A stretch of DNA of 64,000 nt from Bacillota bacterium (GTDB taxonomy: Bacteria; Bacillota; Sulfobacillia; JAJZYS01; JAJYTV01). Numbering within the stretch: the stretch's first letter is position 1; the number at the start of each line of letters is the position of its first letter. The notes below the pieces were generated by a model, which was given only the letters and a program-made list of their open reading frames with translations, had not been told where the DNA came from and did no database searches. Position numbers and translations under genes: made by a program. The stretch spans positions 62,001-126,000 of the forward strand of contig JAJYSJ010000004.1 of the NCBI GenBank assembly GCA_021793645.1. The letters run 5' to 3'. Shown here piece after piece: positions 8,518-17,876 of the stretch.

Positions 8518-10130
8518 GCGCCGCCCATGCTTCTCCTCCACTGGAACATGGAGCGCCATATGCCTTCAACTGCTGCCACCTCGGCTGCCTGGCGCGCCTC
8601 GCTCCAGCCCTGCAAGAGGGCCATCTCCTGGCCGAGGGCTGCGATCTGGGCTCGCGTCTTGCCTGCGGAGAATCGCAAAAAGTCGGTCCTGCGCTGCAGG
8701 ACGTCCGTGAGGTGCAGCGCCATCTCTTCGCGGACGGCATAGCGCAGCCGCATGCGAAGCAGGCGGTGCTGCGGCGGCCCGCTGATGCCGGCGGGCAGGT
8801 CGGCGAGCACCGAAGGCGCGGCGGCGCCGTACGGCGCCAGTTCCCGCGTGAGCAGCGGCTCCGGAACCGAGACGGTCCTTGCCAGGCGCCGCCAGTCCTC
8901 ACTGTGCGGCAGGGGGGCCTCACCGCCTGCCAGGGGACGTCTGCTGCGCAGGCGGACTTCGGCGCTAGGCGTGTTGGGGAACACGCGGTCGATGATGCGT
9001 TCGGCCATCGCGCGAAACGCGGTCAGCTTGCCGCCGACGACGTAGACGAGCCCGTCCGGGGAGAAAACAAGGCGGTAGTCTCGCGAGACCTGCGACGGGG
9101 CGGGGCCAGGCCGCAGGCGGACCAAGGGACGCACGCCGGACCAGGCGCCGATCACGGACGCGGGTGAGATGTTCGCATCGGGGAAGGTACGCCGGATGGC
9201 CGCAAAGATGTACTCTGCGTCATCCGAGGTGATGGAGTCGTCGCCGGGCGACGCCACATCTGTATCGGTCGTGCCGACATAGGTGACAGGGCCGTCGGGG
9301 ATCGCGAACATCAGCCTTCCGTCGGGGCCGCGTACGACGCACGCCGACGAAAGAGGGAGGTCCTCGCGGCGCAAGGTGAGGTGAACGCCCTTCGTGAGGC
9401 GCAACAGCGGCGCCTCGCCTTCTCGTAGCCGGTCGGTCCAGGCACCGGCCGCAATCACGGTGCGCTCCGCCATGATGGGGAAGATCGCCCCGGACTCCTC
9501 GTCGCGCACCTCGGCGCCCCGCACATCGCCGTCCGGGCCCGACAGGAAGCGCAGCACGCGACAGTAGTTGGCGACGGCCGCCCCTTCCCCGGCGGCGGAC
9601 TGGGCCACTGCAAGGGTGAGGCGCGCGTCGTCCGTCAGGGCGTCTTCATAGAGCGCACCGCCACGCAGACCCTCGCTACGCAGGAGCGGAACCTGCTCGC
9701 GCACCGCGTTCGGCGTCATCAGGAGATGGCGCGAGCGTACTGGCAGGCCGCCGAGGCGCTGGTAGAGCGCAACACCGAGCCGCACCAAGGAGAGGGCATC
9801 GGGGTCGCCGCGGAAGACGGGGAACAGGAAGGGCAGAGGCCGTACGAGGTGCGGCGCCATGCCAAGGAGCAGTTCGCGTTCGCGTACCGCCTCCCTGACG
9901 AGCCGCACTTCGCCCTGTCTCAGGTAGCGCAGGCCCCCGTGGATCAGCCGTGTGGACCGACTGGACGTGCCGCTCGCGAAATCTCTCGCCTCCACCAGAG
10001 CTACGCGCAGGCCCCGTAGCGTGGCTTCGCGGGCAATGCCGCTGCCCGTGATGCCGCCGCCAACGACCAGAAGGTCGAACTGCTCGGAGGCCAGGCGCTG
10101 CAGGGCAGCGTGACGGACGAACCCTGTCAT
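8514..10130 (-). CDS. glpD: Glycerol-3-phosphate dehydrogenase, aerobic (FAD)
   Basis: Membrane-associated flavoprotein oxidising sn-glycerol-3-phosphate to dihydroxyacetone phosphate and feeding electrons to the quinone pool, 538 residues. The N-terminal dinucleotide fold is FDLLVVGGGITGSGIA, followed by the GlpD signature region SGTSSRSTRLIHGGLRYL. KGVHLTLRREDL and VYVVGGKLTAFRAMAE mark the substrate and C-terminal flavin contacts, with a DAO_C helical domain at the end. Its ATG overlaps the glpK stop as ATGA, so translation is coupled to glpK. A much longer open frame upstream is antisense shadow within glpK. Its end overlaps the proS promoter. Confidence 0.95.
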   Translation of the reverse strand: MTGFVRHAALQRLASEQFDLLVVGGGITGSGIAREATLRGLRVALVEARDFASGTSSRSTRLIHGGLRYLRQGEVRLVREAVRERELLLGMAPHLVRPLPFLFPVFRGDPDALSLVRLGVALYQRLGGLPVRSRHLLMTPNAVREQVPLLRSEGLRGGALYEDALTDDARLTLAVAQSAAGEGAAVANYCRVLRFLSGPDGDVRGAEVRDEESGAIFPIMAERTVIAAGAWTDRLREGEAPLLRLTKGVHLTLRREDLPLSSACVVRGPDGRLMFAIPDGPVTYVGTTDTDVASPGDDSITSDDAEYIFAAIRRTFPDANISPASVIGAWSGVRPLVRLRPGPAPSQVSRDYRLVFSPDGLVYVVGGKLTAFRAMAERIIDRVFPNTPSAEVRLRSRRPLAGGEAPLPHSEDWRRLARTVSVPEPLLTRELAPYGAAAPSVLADLPAGISGPPQHRLLRMRLRYAVREEMALHLTDVLQRRTDFLRFSAGKTRAQIAALGQEMALLQGWSEARQAAEVAAVEGIWRSMFQWRRSMGGA

Positions 10131-11611
10131 TGGCGCACGCGCCGCGCCGCATTGAGCGCCTCTCGCCATCTGCTGCGCAAGGCGCTGCGGTCGGTGTCCT
10201 TCCACTGCGGTGTGAAGCGGCGTTCGCTCACCGGGAGTTGCAAGAGATCGTCGGTGCTCCGAAAGAGGCCTGCGCCAAGCCCAGCAGCCAGGGCTGCTCC
10301 CCGCGCGGTCGTTTCGACATCCTGCGGGCGCAGGACGGTGAGGCCGCTTAGGTCCGCCTGGAGCTGAGCCAGTAGATCGGAGTGCGCGACACCCCCGTCG
10401 ATGCGCAGTTCTCCAAGGCTCCCGAGGTCTTCGGCCATGGCCTGCAGGACGTCGTCCGTGCGATAGGCGATCGCGTCGAAGGCAGCACGTGTGAGATGCG
10501 CTTTGGTCGTGCCTCGTGAGAGGCCGAGGATGGCGCCGCGCGCACCGGCATCCCAGTGCGGCGCGCCGAGGCCGCTGTGGGCCGGGACGAGCAGTACACC
10601 ACCCGCATCCGGGACGCTGCGGGCAAGCTGCTCCGCCTCCTCGGCCCCCGACACGAGTCCAAGTTCCGCCTGCAGCCACTCGAGGATGCCGCCGGCGAGG
10701 AAGACGCTGCCCTCAAGGGCGTAGCGGAGCCCATCTCCGAGGTCCCAGGCGACAGTCGTCAAGAGCCCGTTCCCTGAGCGCACCGGAGTCTTTCCTGTCT
10801 GGGCGAGAAGAAACGCCCCGGTTCCGTACGTGTTCTTGACGTCCCCTGGATGAAAGCAGCGCTGTCCGAAGAGGGCGGCCTGCTGGTCGCCCAGTACGCC
10901 GGTGATGGGAATGGCCGCACCAAGGAGGGTAGGGTCCGACGTGCCGAACTCTCCTACGGAGGGCCTGATCTCCGGCAGCAGGGCCAGTGGGATGCCGAAG
11001 AGATCAGCGAGGTCCTCCGCGAATTGGCCCTTCTTGAGGTCCATCAGGAGGGTGCGCGACGCGTTGGAAGCATCCGTCGCGTGCACCTTTCGGCCCGTCA
11101 GGCGGTAGAGGAGCCAGCTGTCGACGGTACCGAAGCGAAGGTCACCTGCTTCGGCATCCTTGCGGAGGTCTGCGTCATTCTGCAGGAGCCAGGCGAGCTT
11201 CGTCGCGGAAAAGTAGGGGTCCAGCACGAGCCCTGTGCGCTCGCGCAGCAAGTCCTCGACCCCTTTGCTGCGCAGGTTGTCGCAGATCTCCTTGCTGCGC
11301 CGGCATTGCCAGACGATTGCCGGCGTGCGCGGCGCCCCCGTGCGCACATCCCACACGATCGTCGTCTCCCGCTGGTTCGCGATGCCGATCGCCGCGACGT
11401 CCGATGCCGGGACGCCTGCCGTTGACAGCACCGCACGGGCAGACTGGAGCTGGGTTTGCCAGATCTCTTCCGCGTCCTGTTCGACGAAGCCGGGATGGGG
11501 GTACAGGCTGACCAAGGGATGGGAAGCCTGCGCGAGGGGCGTCGCGTGCAGGTCGTAGAGGACAGCCCGCGATGCGTGAGTCCCCTGGTCGAGGGCCAGA
11601 AGGTATGGCAA
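10127..11611 (-). CDS. glpK: Glycerol kinase
   Basis: FGGY-family kinase phosphorylating glycerol to sn-glycerol-3-phosphate, 494 residues. Glycerol-contact residues are present: NQRETTIVW (Arg-Glu), IVWQCRR (Trp), LDPYFSATK (Tyr) and GVLGDQQAALFG (Asp). The N-terminal ATP motif reads LDQGTHASRA instead of the usual DQGTTSSRA. Start: ATG 11620 abuts AAGGAG with no spacing, whereas TTG 11611 is 9 bases downstream of it and gives a normal N-terminus, so I prefer TTG. Overlaps glpD by 4 bases. No glpF or glpP lies nearby. Confidence 0.95.
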   Translation of the reverse strand: MPYLLALDQGTHASRAVLYDLHATPLAQASHPLVSLYPHPGFVEQDAEEIWQTQLQSARAVLSTAGVPASDVAAIGIANQRETTIVWDVRTGAPRTPAIVWQCRRSKEICDNLRSKGVEDLLRERTGLVLDPYFSATKLAWLLQNDADLRKDAEAGDLRFGTVDSWLLYRLTGRKVHATDASNASRTLLMDLKKGQFAEDLADLFGIPLALLPEIRPSVGEFGTSDPTLLGAAIPITGVLGDQQAALFGQRCFHPGDVKNTYGTGAFLLAQTGKTPVRSGNGLLTTVAWDLGDGLRYALEGSVFLAGGILEWLQAELGLVSGAEEAEQLARSVPDAGGVLLVPAHSGLGAPHWDAGARGAILGLSRGTTKAHLTRAAFDAIAYRTDDVLQAMAEDLGSLGELRIDGGVAHSDLLAQLQADLSGLTVLRPQDVETTARGAALAAGLGAGLFRSTDDLLQLPVSERRFTPQWKDTDRSALRSRWREALNAARRVRQ

Positions 11612-11769
11612 GCGTCGCATCTCCTTGCGCGGTCGGGAGCGTCAGGTTCGGGTATTCGCGGCGTCACGGTCGGCTCCTGGCAGACGCGGTGGATGTGCCT
11701 GAATGGAGAGCCGTTCGCGCGGCATGCTCTAGAAACCCGAAGATCCAGCAAGACAAGAGGAGGATGCGC

Positions 11770-12717
11770 ATGCGCGCGATGGTCATCGACCGCTTCGGCG
11801 GGCCGGAAGTGTTCCAGGAGCGCGAGGTGCCGCGGCCTGCGGCGGGACCGGGCGAGGTGCTCGTGCGGGTCGCGGCGACATCCGTCAACCCGGTTGATGC
11901 CAAGATTCGGGCGGCGGGTGCTTGGGCTGGTATCACGCCGCCTGCCGTGCTCGGCTATGACGTATCGGGAACCGTGGAGGAAGCGGGTCCGGGCGTCGCT
12001 TCGCTCCGGATTGGCGAGGAAGTCTACTTCACGCCCGAGATCCACGGCAATCAGCACGGCAGCTTCGCGGAATTCATCGTCGCTCCCGCGTCGATCGTGG
12101 CGCCAAAACCCGAAGGCCTCGATCATATCGCCGCCGCTGCCATCCCTTTGGCCGGCGGGACGGCGTGGGAGGGCATCGTGCGCAGGCTCCAGGTACGGCC
12201 AGGTGAAACGGTGCTCGTCCTCGGTGGAGCGGGGGGCGTGGGATCCTTCGCCGTGCAGTTCGCAAAGGCGGCCGGTGCGCGGGTGCTGGCGACTGCCAGC
12301 GAAGCGAACCGCGAGACCCTGACGGCGCTCGGAGCAGATGTGGTGATCGACTACCGCACGCAGGACGTAGTCGAGGCGTCACTCGCAGCGACCGCTGGGA
12401 TAGGAGTACACGCGCTGATGGACACCGTCGGCGCACAAGCGCTCTACCCGGCGCTCGGAGCGGTCCGGGCGTTTGGCCGCATTGCCACCATCCTGGGTGG
12501 TAATGGCGACATCGCATCGGTCGTGTTCAAGAACCAGGCGCTCCACGGCATCTTCCTGCCCAGGGAACGAGCGCGGCTCGAGGAGATGGCGCCGCTCTTC
12601 TCTCGCGGCGTCGTCCGGCCGCTGATCGACGAGGTCTTGCCGCTCCGGGAGGTGGCACGGGCGCACCGGCGCTTGGATACCGGGCATGGGCGGGGCAAGA
12701 TCGTGCTGCAGGTGTAG
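11770..12717 (+). CDS. MDR-family NAD(P)H:quinone oxidoreductase-like protein
   Basis: Zinc-independent medium-chain dehydrogenase/reductase, 315 residues. GroES-like N-terminal half (SVNPVDAKIRAAG, VLGYDVSGTVEEAG) and a Rossmann half with the NADPH motif VLGGAGGVGSFAVQFAKAAG. There is no structural zinc-cysteine cluster, as expected for quinone-oxidoreductase (QOR) relatives. The start is the ATG at 11770, six bases after AGGAGG; the ATG at 11764 touches the ribosome site. It diverges from glpK and stands alone. The substrate cannot be read from sequence. Confidence 0.88.
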   Translation: MRAMVIDRFGGPEVFQEREVPRPAAGPGEVLVRVAATSVNPVDAKIRAAGAWAGITPPAVLGYDVSGTVEEAGPGVASLRIGEEVYFTPEIHGNQHGSFAEFIVAPASIVAPKPEGLDHIAAAAIPLAGGTAWEGIVRRLQVRPGETVLVLGGAGGVGSFAVQFAKAAGARVLATASEANRETLTALGADVVIDYRTQDVVEASLAATAGIGVHALMDTVGAQALYPALGAVRAFGRIATILGGNGDIASVVFKNQALHGIFLPRERARLEEMAPLFSRGVVRPLIDEVLPLREVARAHRRLDTGHGRGKIVLQV

Positions 12718-12745
12718 GCGGAAGAAGCCTATCCAGCAAAGAAAC

Positions 12746-12775
12746 GGCACGGGACCCCCAAGGGGATCCCGTGCC
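12746..12775. terminator. Convergent terminator hairpin
   Basis: Strong imperfect palindrome (13 paired bases, one bulge) between the oxidoreductase and the minus-strand RRM gene. On the minus strand it is followed by GTTTCTTT, so it mainly serves the RRM gene. Confidence 0.75.
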
Positions 12776-12789
12776 TTGCGCTGATCGGT

Positions 12790-13059
12790 TTAGTAGCGGC
12801 GCGGCGCGCGCTCTTCACGCGGCCGGGCCTCATTCACCGTGAGCTGGCGACCCTGCCAGTCCGAGCCGTTCAAGGCGTCAATGACGGCCTGGGCCTGCTC
12901 CTCGGGAACCTCGACGAAACCGAAACCGCGCGAACGACCGGTCTCGCGATCCGTCGCGATCCGAGCGGCAATCACCTCAGCGTACTGGGCGACCGCCTGT
13001 TGGAGGTCCTCGTTGGTAACGCTCCACGGAAGGTTACCGAAATAAATGGTTTTCTGCAC
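12790..13059 (-). CDS. RRM-domain RNA-binding protein (paralog 1)
   Basis: Single RNA-recognition-motif protein of 89 residues. RNP2 is IYFGNL and RNP1 is RGFGFVEV, followed by a short basic tail ending RPREERAPRRY. This is the bacterial glycine-poor RRM family (cyanobacterial Rbp-like), usually linked to cold or stress RNA handling. The start is GTG 13059 after AAGGGAGTG; the longer frame to 13110 lies in the conserved leader and is unlikely to be translated. A close paralog with the same RNP motifs is at 56843-57118, and both share leader sequence. Confidence 0.9.
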   Translation of the reverse strand: MQKTIYFGNLPWSVTNEDLQQAVAQYAEVIAARIATDRETGRSRGFGFVEVPEEQAQAVIDALNGSDWQGRQLTVNEARPREERAPRRY

Positions 13060-13181
13060 TCCGATGCACTCCCTTCGAACCCGTATTCGCCCGGAAGTGC
13101 ACGGAGACAAGGCACGAGGCCTGGATCCATACGGACTCCTAGCGACATCATGACTCTACCCCGTCACAGCGCACATTGCAA
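13060..13181 (-). promoter_or_regulatory. Promoter and conserved leader of RRM gene 1
   Basis: -35 TTGCAA (13181-13176), 17-base spacer, -10 TAGAGT (13158-13153), then a leader of about 87 bases. The leader contains GTCGCT, CGTATGGATCCA, TGTCTCCGTGCACTTCC and GAAGGGAGTGCA. The same blocks in the same order occur in front of the second RRM gene (57119-57256), so the leader is conserved beyond what the start site needs. Confidence 0.75.
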
Positions 13182-13213
13182 GTTGCTTCCTATGCTGGGC
13201 AGGTGCAAGCCTG

Positions 13214-13263
13214 TTGGACCGAAACGAAGCCGCATGCTACACTTTCGCAAGCAAGTAGTTGCT
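13214..13263 (+). promoter_or_regulatory. Promoter and candidate operator of the tetR-MFS operon
   Basis: TTGGAC (13214-13219) and TACACT (13238-13243) are spaced by 18 bases. Immediately downstream, 13250-13263 is a perfect inverted repeat (AGCAA, 4-base spacer, TTGCT), in a position suitable for autorepression by the TetR protein. Promoter call moderate; operator inferred. Confidence 0.55.
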
Positions 13264-13917
13264 GTCATTTGTCAGGGGGTCGTTGGCGCGGACAGGGCGA
13301 GCGAAACGCGCGGCCGGATCCTTGAGGCGGCCTTCGAACTCTTCGCAGAGAAGGGTTTCACAGGTGCCACGACGCGAGAGATCGCGGACCGCGCCGATGT
13401 GAACGAGGTGACGATCTTCCGGCACTTCCGTAGCAAGGAAGCCCTCTTTCAGGAGGGCATCGAGTTATACTCGCCGGTAGCCATACTGACGGCGGAACTG
13501 CAGGAGCGGCTGACGGGCGACGATGTGCGATCGAACCTCGCGCATCTCGCGAGTCAGTACCTCAAGGCGGCATTGCCACGTGCCAAGGTGATTCACCTCG
13601 GCATGACGGACGCCGCCCGCAACCCTGAACTGCGACGGATCGTCGGACAGATCCCGCAGCGCCTCGAACAGCATTTGACCGACTACCTCTTCGGCCTTGA
13701 GGGGCAAGGCCGAATCCGGCAGCGGGACTTCGCGCTCGTGGCGCACCTCTTCTACGGCATGCTGTTCCAGCATGTGCTGTCATCGTGCGGCGTCCCGGAC
13801 TGCGTACGGCGTTCTGACATCGTGGACGGCGACCTCGCCGAGACGCTCGCTGATCTGTTTTCCGAATACCTACGGCCGGAGCCGGCGGCTTCAGTACCCG
13901 AAGGAGGAACCCATTGA
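13234..13917 (+). CDS. TetR-family transcriptional regulator
   Basis: DNA-binding regulator of about 200-227 residues. The N-terminal TetR helix-turn-helix runs from RGRILEAAFELFAEKGF through TREIADRADVNEVTIFRHF, followed by an all-helical ligand domain. The annotated ATG 13234 overlaps the -10 element, so the real start may be a non-standard codon further in. The best ribosome site, CAGGGGG near 13271, is followed by no in-frame ATG, GTG or TTG. The stop overlaps the exporter start (TTGA), so the regulator very likely controls that exporter. Confidence 0.88.
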   Translation: MLHFRKQVVAVICQGVVGADRASETRGRILEAAFELFAEKGFTGATTREIADRADVNEVTIFRHFRSKEALFQEGIELYSPVAILTAELQERLTGDDVRSNLAHLASQYLKAALPRAKVIHLGMTDAARNPELRRIVGQIPQRLEQHLTDYLFGLEGQGRIRQRDFALVAHLFYGMLFQHVLSSCGVPDCVRRSDIVDGDLAETLADLFSEYLRPEPAASVPEGGTH

Positions 13918-15896
13918 GCCAGGACGTCTTCAAGCCGATCACCAGCGAGCAGCGCCTCAGCCTGATCGGCGTTTTTCTCGCGATCTTCCTCGCGGCGCTG
14001 GACCAGACGATTGTAGCGACAGCGCTGCCGAACATCGTCGTCGAACTGCACGGAACGAACCTCTACGCCTGGGTCGCCACGTCGTACCTGCTCGCATCCA
14101 CGGTCGCGCTGCCGATCTTCGGGCGGCTGGCGGAGATCATGGCGCGCAAGTGGGTGCTGCTCGTCGCCGTCGCCATCTTCCTCGTCGGTTCAGCCCTCTC
14201 TGGCGCATCCACGTCCATGATCGCCCTGATCTCCTTCCGCGCGCTGCAGGGCATCGGTTCCGGCGGCATCTTCGCCGTGGGCGTCACTGTGCTGGGCCTG
14301 ATGTTCCCGCCCCGCCAGCGCGGCAGGATCCAGGGGCTCTTCGGTGCGGTGTTCGGCATCGCCAACGTGCTAGGGCCGTGGCTCGGCGGCCTGTTGACGG
14401 ACCATCTTTCGTGGCACTGGATTTTCTACGTGAATATGCCGTTCGGCCTGGTCGCGCTCTACTTCATCGCGGTGCACATGCCGCGTCTGCAGCCTGAGAC
14501 CCGTCACCGCTTCGACTACTTCGGCGCGCTCGCGATTGCCGTGATGACGGTGCCGCTGCTGCTCGCGCTGTCCTGGGGCGGCAGCGCGTACGCCTGGACC
14601 TCGCCAACCATCATCGGGCTGTTCGCGTTGGCAGTGGGCGGCGTCGTCGCCTTTATCGTGGCGGAACAGCGCAACCCGGAGCCGCTCTTCGTGCTGAACC
14701 TCTTCCAGGGCGCGACGTTCCGCTGGGCGATGGTCGGGTCGTTCTTCTTCGGTGCTGCCTTTCTCGGGGCGCTCCTGTTCCTGCCGTTCTACCTCGTGCA
14801 GGTACAGGGCATCTCGGCGACCGACTCCGGTCTCTCGCTCACTCCCTTGACCTTGGGGGTCGTCGTCGGCAGCTTCGTCACCGGCCAGCTCGCATCGCGC
14901 CTCGGCCGCTACAAGGGGCTCCTCATCGTCGGCCTCATCTGGCTGACGGCGTCCCTTTACGTCTTCCACCTCCTGCTGACACTACACACGCCGCTATGGC
15001 AGATCTGGCTCGTCATGGTGCTGATCGGCCTCGGCATGGGGCCTGGCATGCCGACCTACACGCTTGCGGTGCAGAACGCCGTACCCGTCAACCGCTTGGG
15101 TCAGGCGTCCAGCGGGGCGCAGTTCTTCCGCCAGATCGGCTCGGCGCTCGGCGCCGCGCTGATGGGTGCGGTGCTCGTCTCCACGATGCAGGTCGATGTG
15201 CCGAAGTACCTGCCAGCCAGCATGCATGCCGCGAAGAGCCAGTTCGCGACGTCGCAGGCGAGCGGTGCAGGCGCATCGTCGATCGGCAGCACGGTGCACA
15301 CGACGTTCGCCAAGACGGAGCGGCAGATCAATGCGGCGCTGTCCGGCAATGCCAAGGCCTACGGCGCCGTGCAACAGAACAAGGACATTCCTGCCTCCTA
15401 CAAGGCGAAGATTCCAAAGGGCGGCGTGCCGGCCGAGGTGCGCAAGGGCTTCAGCGAGACCCAGGCGCTGATCGCCCAGGCGATGCAGGGCAGCGCGGCC
15501 GCGCAGGCGGCGGTCCAGGCGAACTCCGAAGTGCCAGCCCAGGTCAAGGCGCTCGTCGCCCATCCGCCTCAGAATCCGGCGGTGCGCGCATCCGTGCTGC
15601 AGCAGATCGATCAGGGGCTCAAGGCCGCGGAGCCCAAGGCGATTGCCAAGGCGCTCTTTCAGGCCCAGAGCGCAGTCCGCACGCAGATGCGGACGCTCGA
15701 ACGGCAGATTACGCATGACCTCGTGCGCGGATTCAATGAGGGCATCACCCAAGCGGTGCGTACGATCTTCCTCTACGCCGCGATTCTCGCGCTGCTGGCG
15801 CTTATGTTCGCGTTCCTTCTGCCGAATGAGGAACTGAGCCATCAGCACCAGCCGTCAGACCACGAGCCCGCTGCGCAGCCGACGACAGGGGACTGA
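13914..15896 (+). CDS. DHA2-family (14-TM) multidrug MFS exporter with large late loop
   Basis: Proton-driven drug exporter of 660 residues. The N-terminal half has the motif-C-like LDQTIVATALPNIV and PIFGRLAEIMARKWV loop of EmrB/QacA proteins. Thirteen helices are followed by an unusually long hydrophilic insertion of about 190 residues (about residues 420-610, Ala/Gln rich and helical), then the last helix (FLYAAILALLALMFAFLLP). TTG 13914 follows GAAGGAGGAACCCA at good spacing and overlaps the tetR stop. The late extracytoplasmic insertion is seen in some Bacillota and Actinobacteria DHA2 exporters; its role is unknown. Confidence 0.92.
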   Translation: MSQDVFKPITSEQRLSLIGVFLAIFLAALDQTIVATALPNIVVELHGTNLYAWVATSYLLASTVALPIFGRLAEIMARKWVLLVAVAIFLVGSALSGASTSMIALISFRALQGIGSGGIFAVGVTVLGLMFPPRQRGRIQGLFGAVFGIANVLGPWLGGLLTDHLSWHWIFYVNMPFGLVALYFIAVHMPRLQPETRHRFDYFGALAIAVMTVPLLLALSWGGSAYAWTSPTIIGLFALAVGGVVAFIVAEQRNPEPLFVLNLFQGATFRWAMVGSFFFGAAFLGALLFLPFYLVQVQGISATDSGLSLTPLTLGVVVGSFVTGQLASRLGRYKGLLIVGLIWLTASLYVFHLLLTLHTPLWQIWLVMVLIGLGMGPGMPTYTLAVQNAVPVNRLGQASSGAQFFRQIGSALGAALMGAVLVSTMQVDVPKYLPASMHAAKSQFATSQASGAGASSIGSTVHTTFAKTERQINAALSGNAKAYGAVQQNKDIPASYKAKIPKGGVPAEVRKGFSETQALIAQAMQGSAAAQAAVQANSEVPAQVKALVAHPPQNPAVRASVLQQIDQGLKAAEPKAIAKALFQAQSAVRTQMRTLERQITHDLVRGFNEGITQAVRTIFLYAAILALLALMFAFLLPNEELSHQHQPSDHEPAAQPTTGD

Positions 15897-15909
15897 CTGG
15901 GACGCGCAG

Positions 15910-15940
15910 GCGCCCGGCCGCCTTTCGGTGGCCAGGGCGC
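15910..15940 (+). terminator. Hairpin after the DHA2 exporter
   Basis: Thirteen-pair GC stem with one A bulge and a TTTC loop, followed only by TTGTGG. A weak terminator or a processing hairpin. Confidence 0.5.
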
Positions 15941-15989
15941 TTGTGGTACGTTCCCCGTAGCGCACTAGACCACGAATCTGGGAGGCACC

Positions 15990-17867
15990 ATGCTGCTCGA
16001 ACTGACGAACGTGGCGGCGGAGGTTTCGGGCCGCACGCTCTTCTCCGACATTTCCGGCCGGCTGCGCGCAGGTGAGCGCATCGGTCTCACCGGACCGAAC
16101 GGCGTCGGCAAGACGACGCTGCTTCGCATGTTGTCCGGCGGGCTGCTCCCCGCAGAGGGGCATATCCGCGTGGCGGACGGCGCGCGGCTTGGCTACCTGC
16201 GCCAAGACCTTGAACTGGGAGACCGCGGCACGCTCTGGGAGTACGCCCTTGCCGCGGGCGGCGATGAGGTCCGCGAACTCGAGCGGCGGCTGCGCCGCCT
16301 CGAGGTAGAGATGGCGGAGGATCCCCAGAAGATGGACGCGTACGGCCGAGCCCTCACCGCCTATGAGCAGAAGGGCGGCTACGCCTGGGAGGCACGGGTG
16401 CGTCAACACCTGCGGGGCGTCGGCTTCACGCCAGAGCAGGAGACGCTCCCCTTGTCCGGTCTGTCGGGCGGGCAGAAGGTGCGGCTTGCCCTGGCGCGTC
16501 TCCTGCTCGAGGCGCCGGAGATCCTGCTGCTCGATGAACCGACCAATCACTTGGATCTGCCGTCGCTCAGCTGGCTAGAGGACTCGCTCCTTGGACTCAA
16601 GGGCGGCATCCTCTTCGTCTCCCACGACAGGGCGTTCCTTCGCCGCATCGCGACACAGGTCTGGGACTTCAGCCCCTTGGGCTTCCAGGTCTATCCCGGA
16701 GGCTTCGAGGCCTACCGCCAGCACCTCAAGGCGTCGATGGAACGACACGAGGCGGAGGCGGACCGCGTGCAGCGGGAGCGTGAGAAGCTCGAGGACTATG
16801 TGCGCAAGTACAAGGCGGGCAATCGTTCGACACAGGCCCACGACCGGGAGCGCAAACTTGCACGCCTGCAGACGGTCCAGGGGCCCCGCAGGGAGCACCG
16901 CCTGCACCTCGAACTGCGCGCAACGCCAGCAGGGGAGCGGCAGATGTTCTTGCAGGTCCTGGGCCTCACGAAGGCGTACGGCGAGCGGACGCTCTGGCGG
17001 AACCTGCACTTCGTCCTGCCAGAAGGCGGGCGACTCGGCATCGTCGGTCGCAATGGGAGCGGCAAGACGACGCTCCTTGGCGCGCTCGCGGGAGAGAGTT
17101 CGCCGGATGCAGGCGAGGTGGTCTGGGCGATCGGCGCACGCCTCGGCTACCTGCGACAGGAGGTGCAGATCGCCGGCGAAACCCCGCTGGATGCGCTGCT
17201 GCGACTGCGCGGACAGACGATCTTCACGGCGAGGCGCCTCTTGGCGCGCCATCTCTTTACCGAAGAGCAGATCGACACGCCGGTCTCTGCGCTATCGGGT
17301 GGGGAGCGCAGCCGTCTGGCGCTCGCGGTGCTGGTCGCGCAAGGGGCGAACGTGCTGCTGCTGGACGAGCCGACGAACCATCTGGACCTGCCGGCGCAGG
17401 AGGAACTTGAGGCTGCCCTCGCAGCCTTCCGGGGGACTGTCCTCCTGGTGAGCCACGATCGCGCCCTCCTGCAGACAGCGGTGCAGCAGTGGCTCGTGCT
17501 GGGAGAAGGCGGAGAATGGTCGCTTGTGCGCGAGTGGCAGGACGTCATCGCCAAGACTGCGCTCGTCCAAGCGGGGTCGGCAACAGCCGCAGCGCAGCGC
17601 CCGCGCACCTCGGAGGCACCTCAGCGCGCGCGCCGAGCCCAGCGGGCGCAGCAGCGGCAGGCGCTCACCCGCGTGGAGCAGGCCATCGCAGACCTCGAGG
17701 CGGAGCGCACCAGACTCGAGCAGGCCCTGCAGGCAGGCTTCGATCCGACCGTCAGCGAACAGCAGGCCTCGCGCTATTCCACGGTGCTCGAGGAACTGGA
17801 ACACGAGTACACGCGCTGGGCGGAACTCTCGGAAAAGACAGAGGCGGAGACCGCCGACAATGAGTAG
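15990..17867 (+). CDS. ABC-F family ATP-binding protein
   Basis: Soluble tandem-ABC ATPase of 625 residues without membrane segments. The first ABC has GPNGVGKTT, LSGLSGGQKVRLALA and LLLDEPTNHLD. A charged ABC-F linker around residues 240-300 (VQREREKLEDYVRKYKAGN) follows, then a second ABC with GRNGSGKTT, ALSGGERSRLAL and LLLDEPTNHLD, and a C-terminal coiled coil (about 540-620) like that of Uup/YdiF proteins. ABC-F proteins act on the ribosome; this architecture fits a housekeeping translation factor better than a resistance protein, but resistance cannot be excluded. ATG 15990 follows GGGAGGCACC. Confidence 0.93.
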   Translation: MLLELTNVAAEVSGRTLFSDISGRLRAGERIGLTGPNGVGKTTLLRMLSGGLLPAEGHIRVADGARLGYLRQDLELGDRGTLWEYALAAGGDEVRELERRLRRLEVEMAEDPQKMDAYGRALTAYEQKGGYAWEARVRQHLRGVGFTPEQETLPLSGLSGGQKVRLALARLLLEAPEILLLDEPTNHLDLPSLSWLEDSLLGLKGGILFVSHDRAFLRRIATQVWDFSPLGFQVYPGGFEAYRQHLKASMERHEAEADRVQREREKLEDYVRKYKAGNRSTQAHDRERKLARLQTVQGPRREHRLHLELRATPAGERQMFLQVLGLTKAYGERTLWRNLHFVLPEGGRLGIVGRNGSGKTTLLGALAGESSPDAGEVVWAIGARLGYLRQEVQIAGETPLDALLRLRGQTIFTARRLLARHLFTEEQIDTPVSALSGGERSRLALAVLVAQGANVLLLDEPTNHLDLPAQEELEAALAAFRGTVLLVSHDRALLQTAVQQWLVLGEGGEWSLVREWQDVIAKTALVQAGSATAAAQRPRTSEAPQRARRAQRAQQRQALTRVEQAIADLEAERTRLEQALQAGFDPTVSEQQASRYSTVLEELEHEYTRWAELSEKTEAETADNE

Positions 17868-17876
17868 CGATGGGCG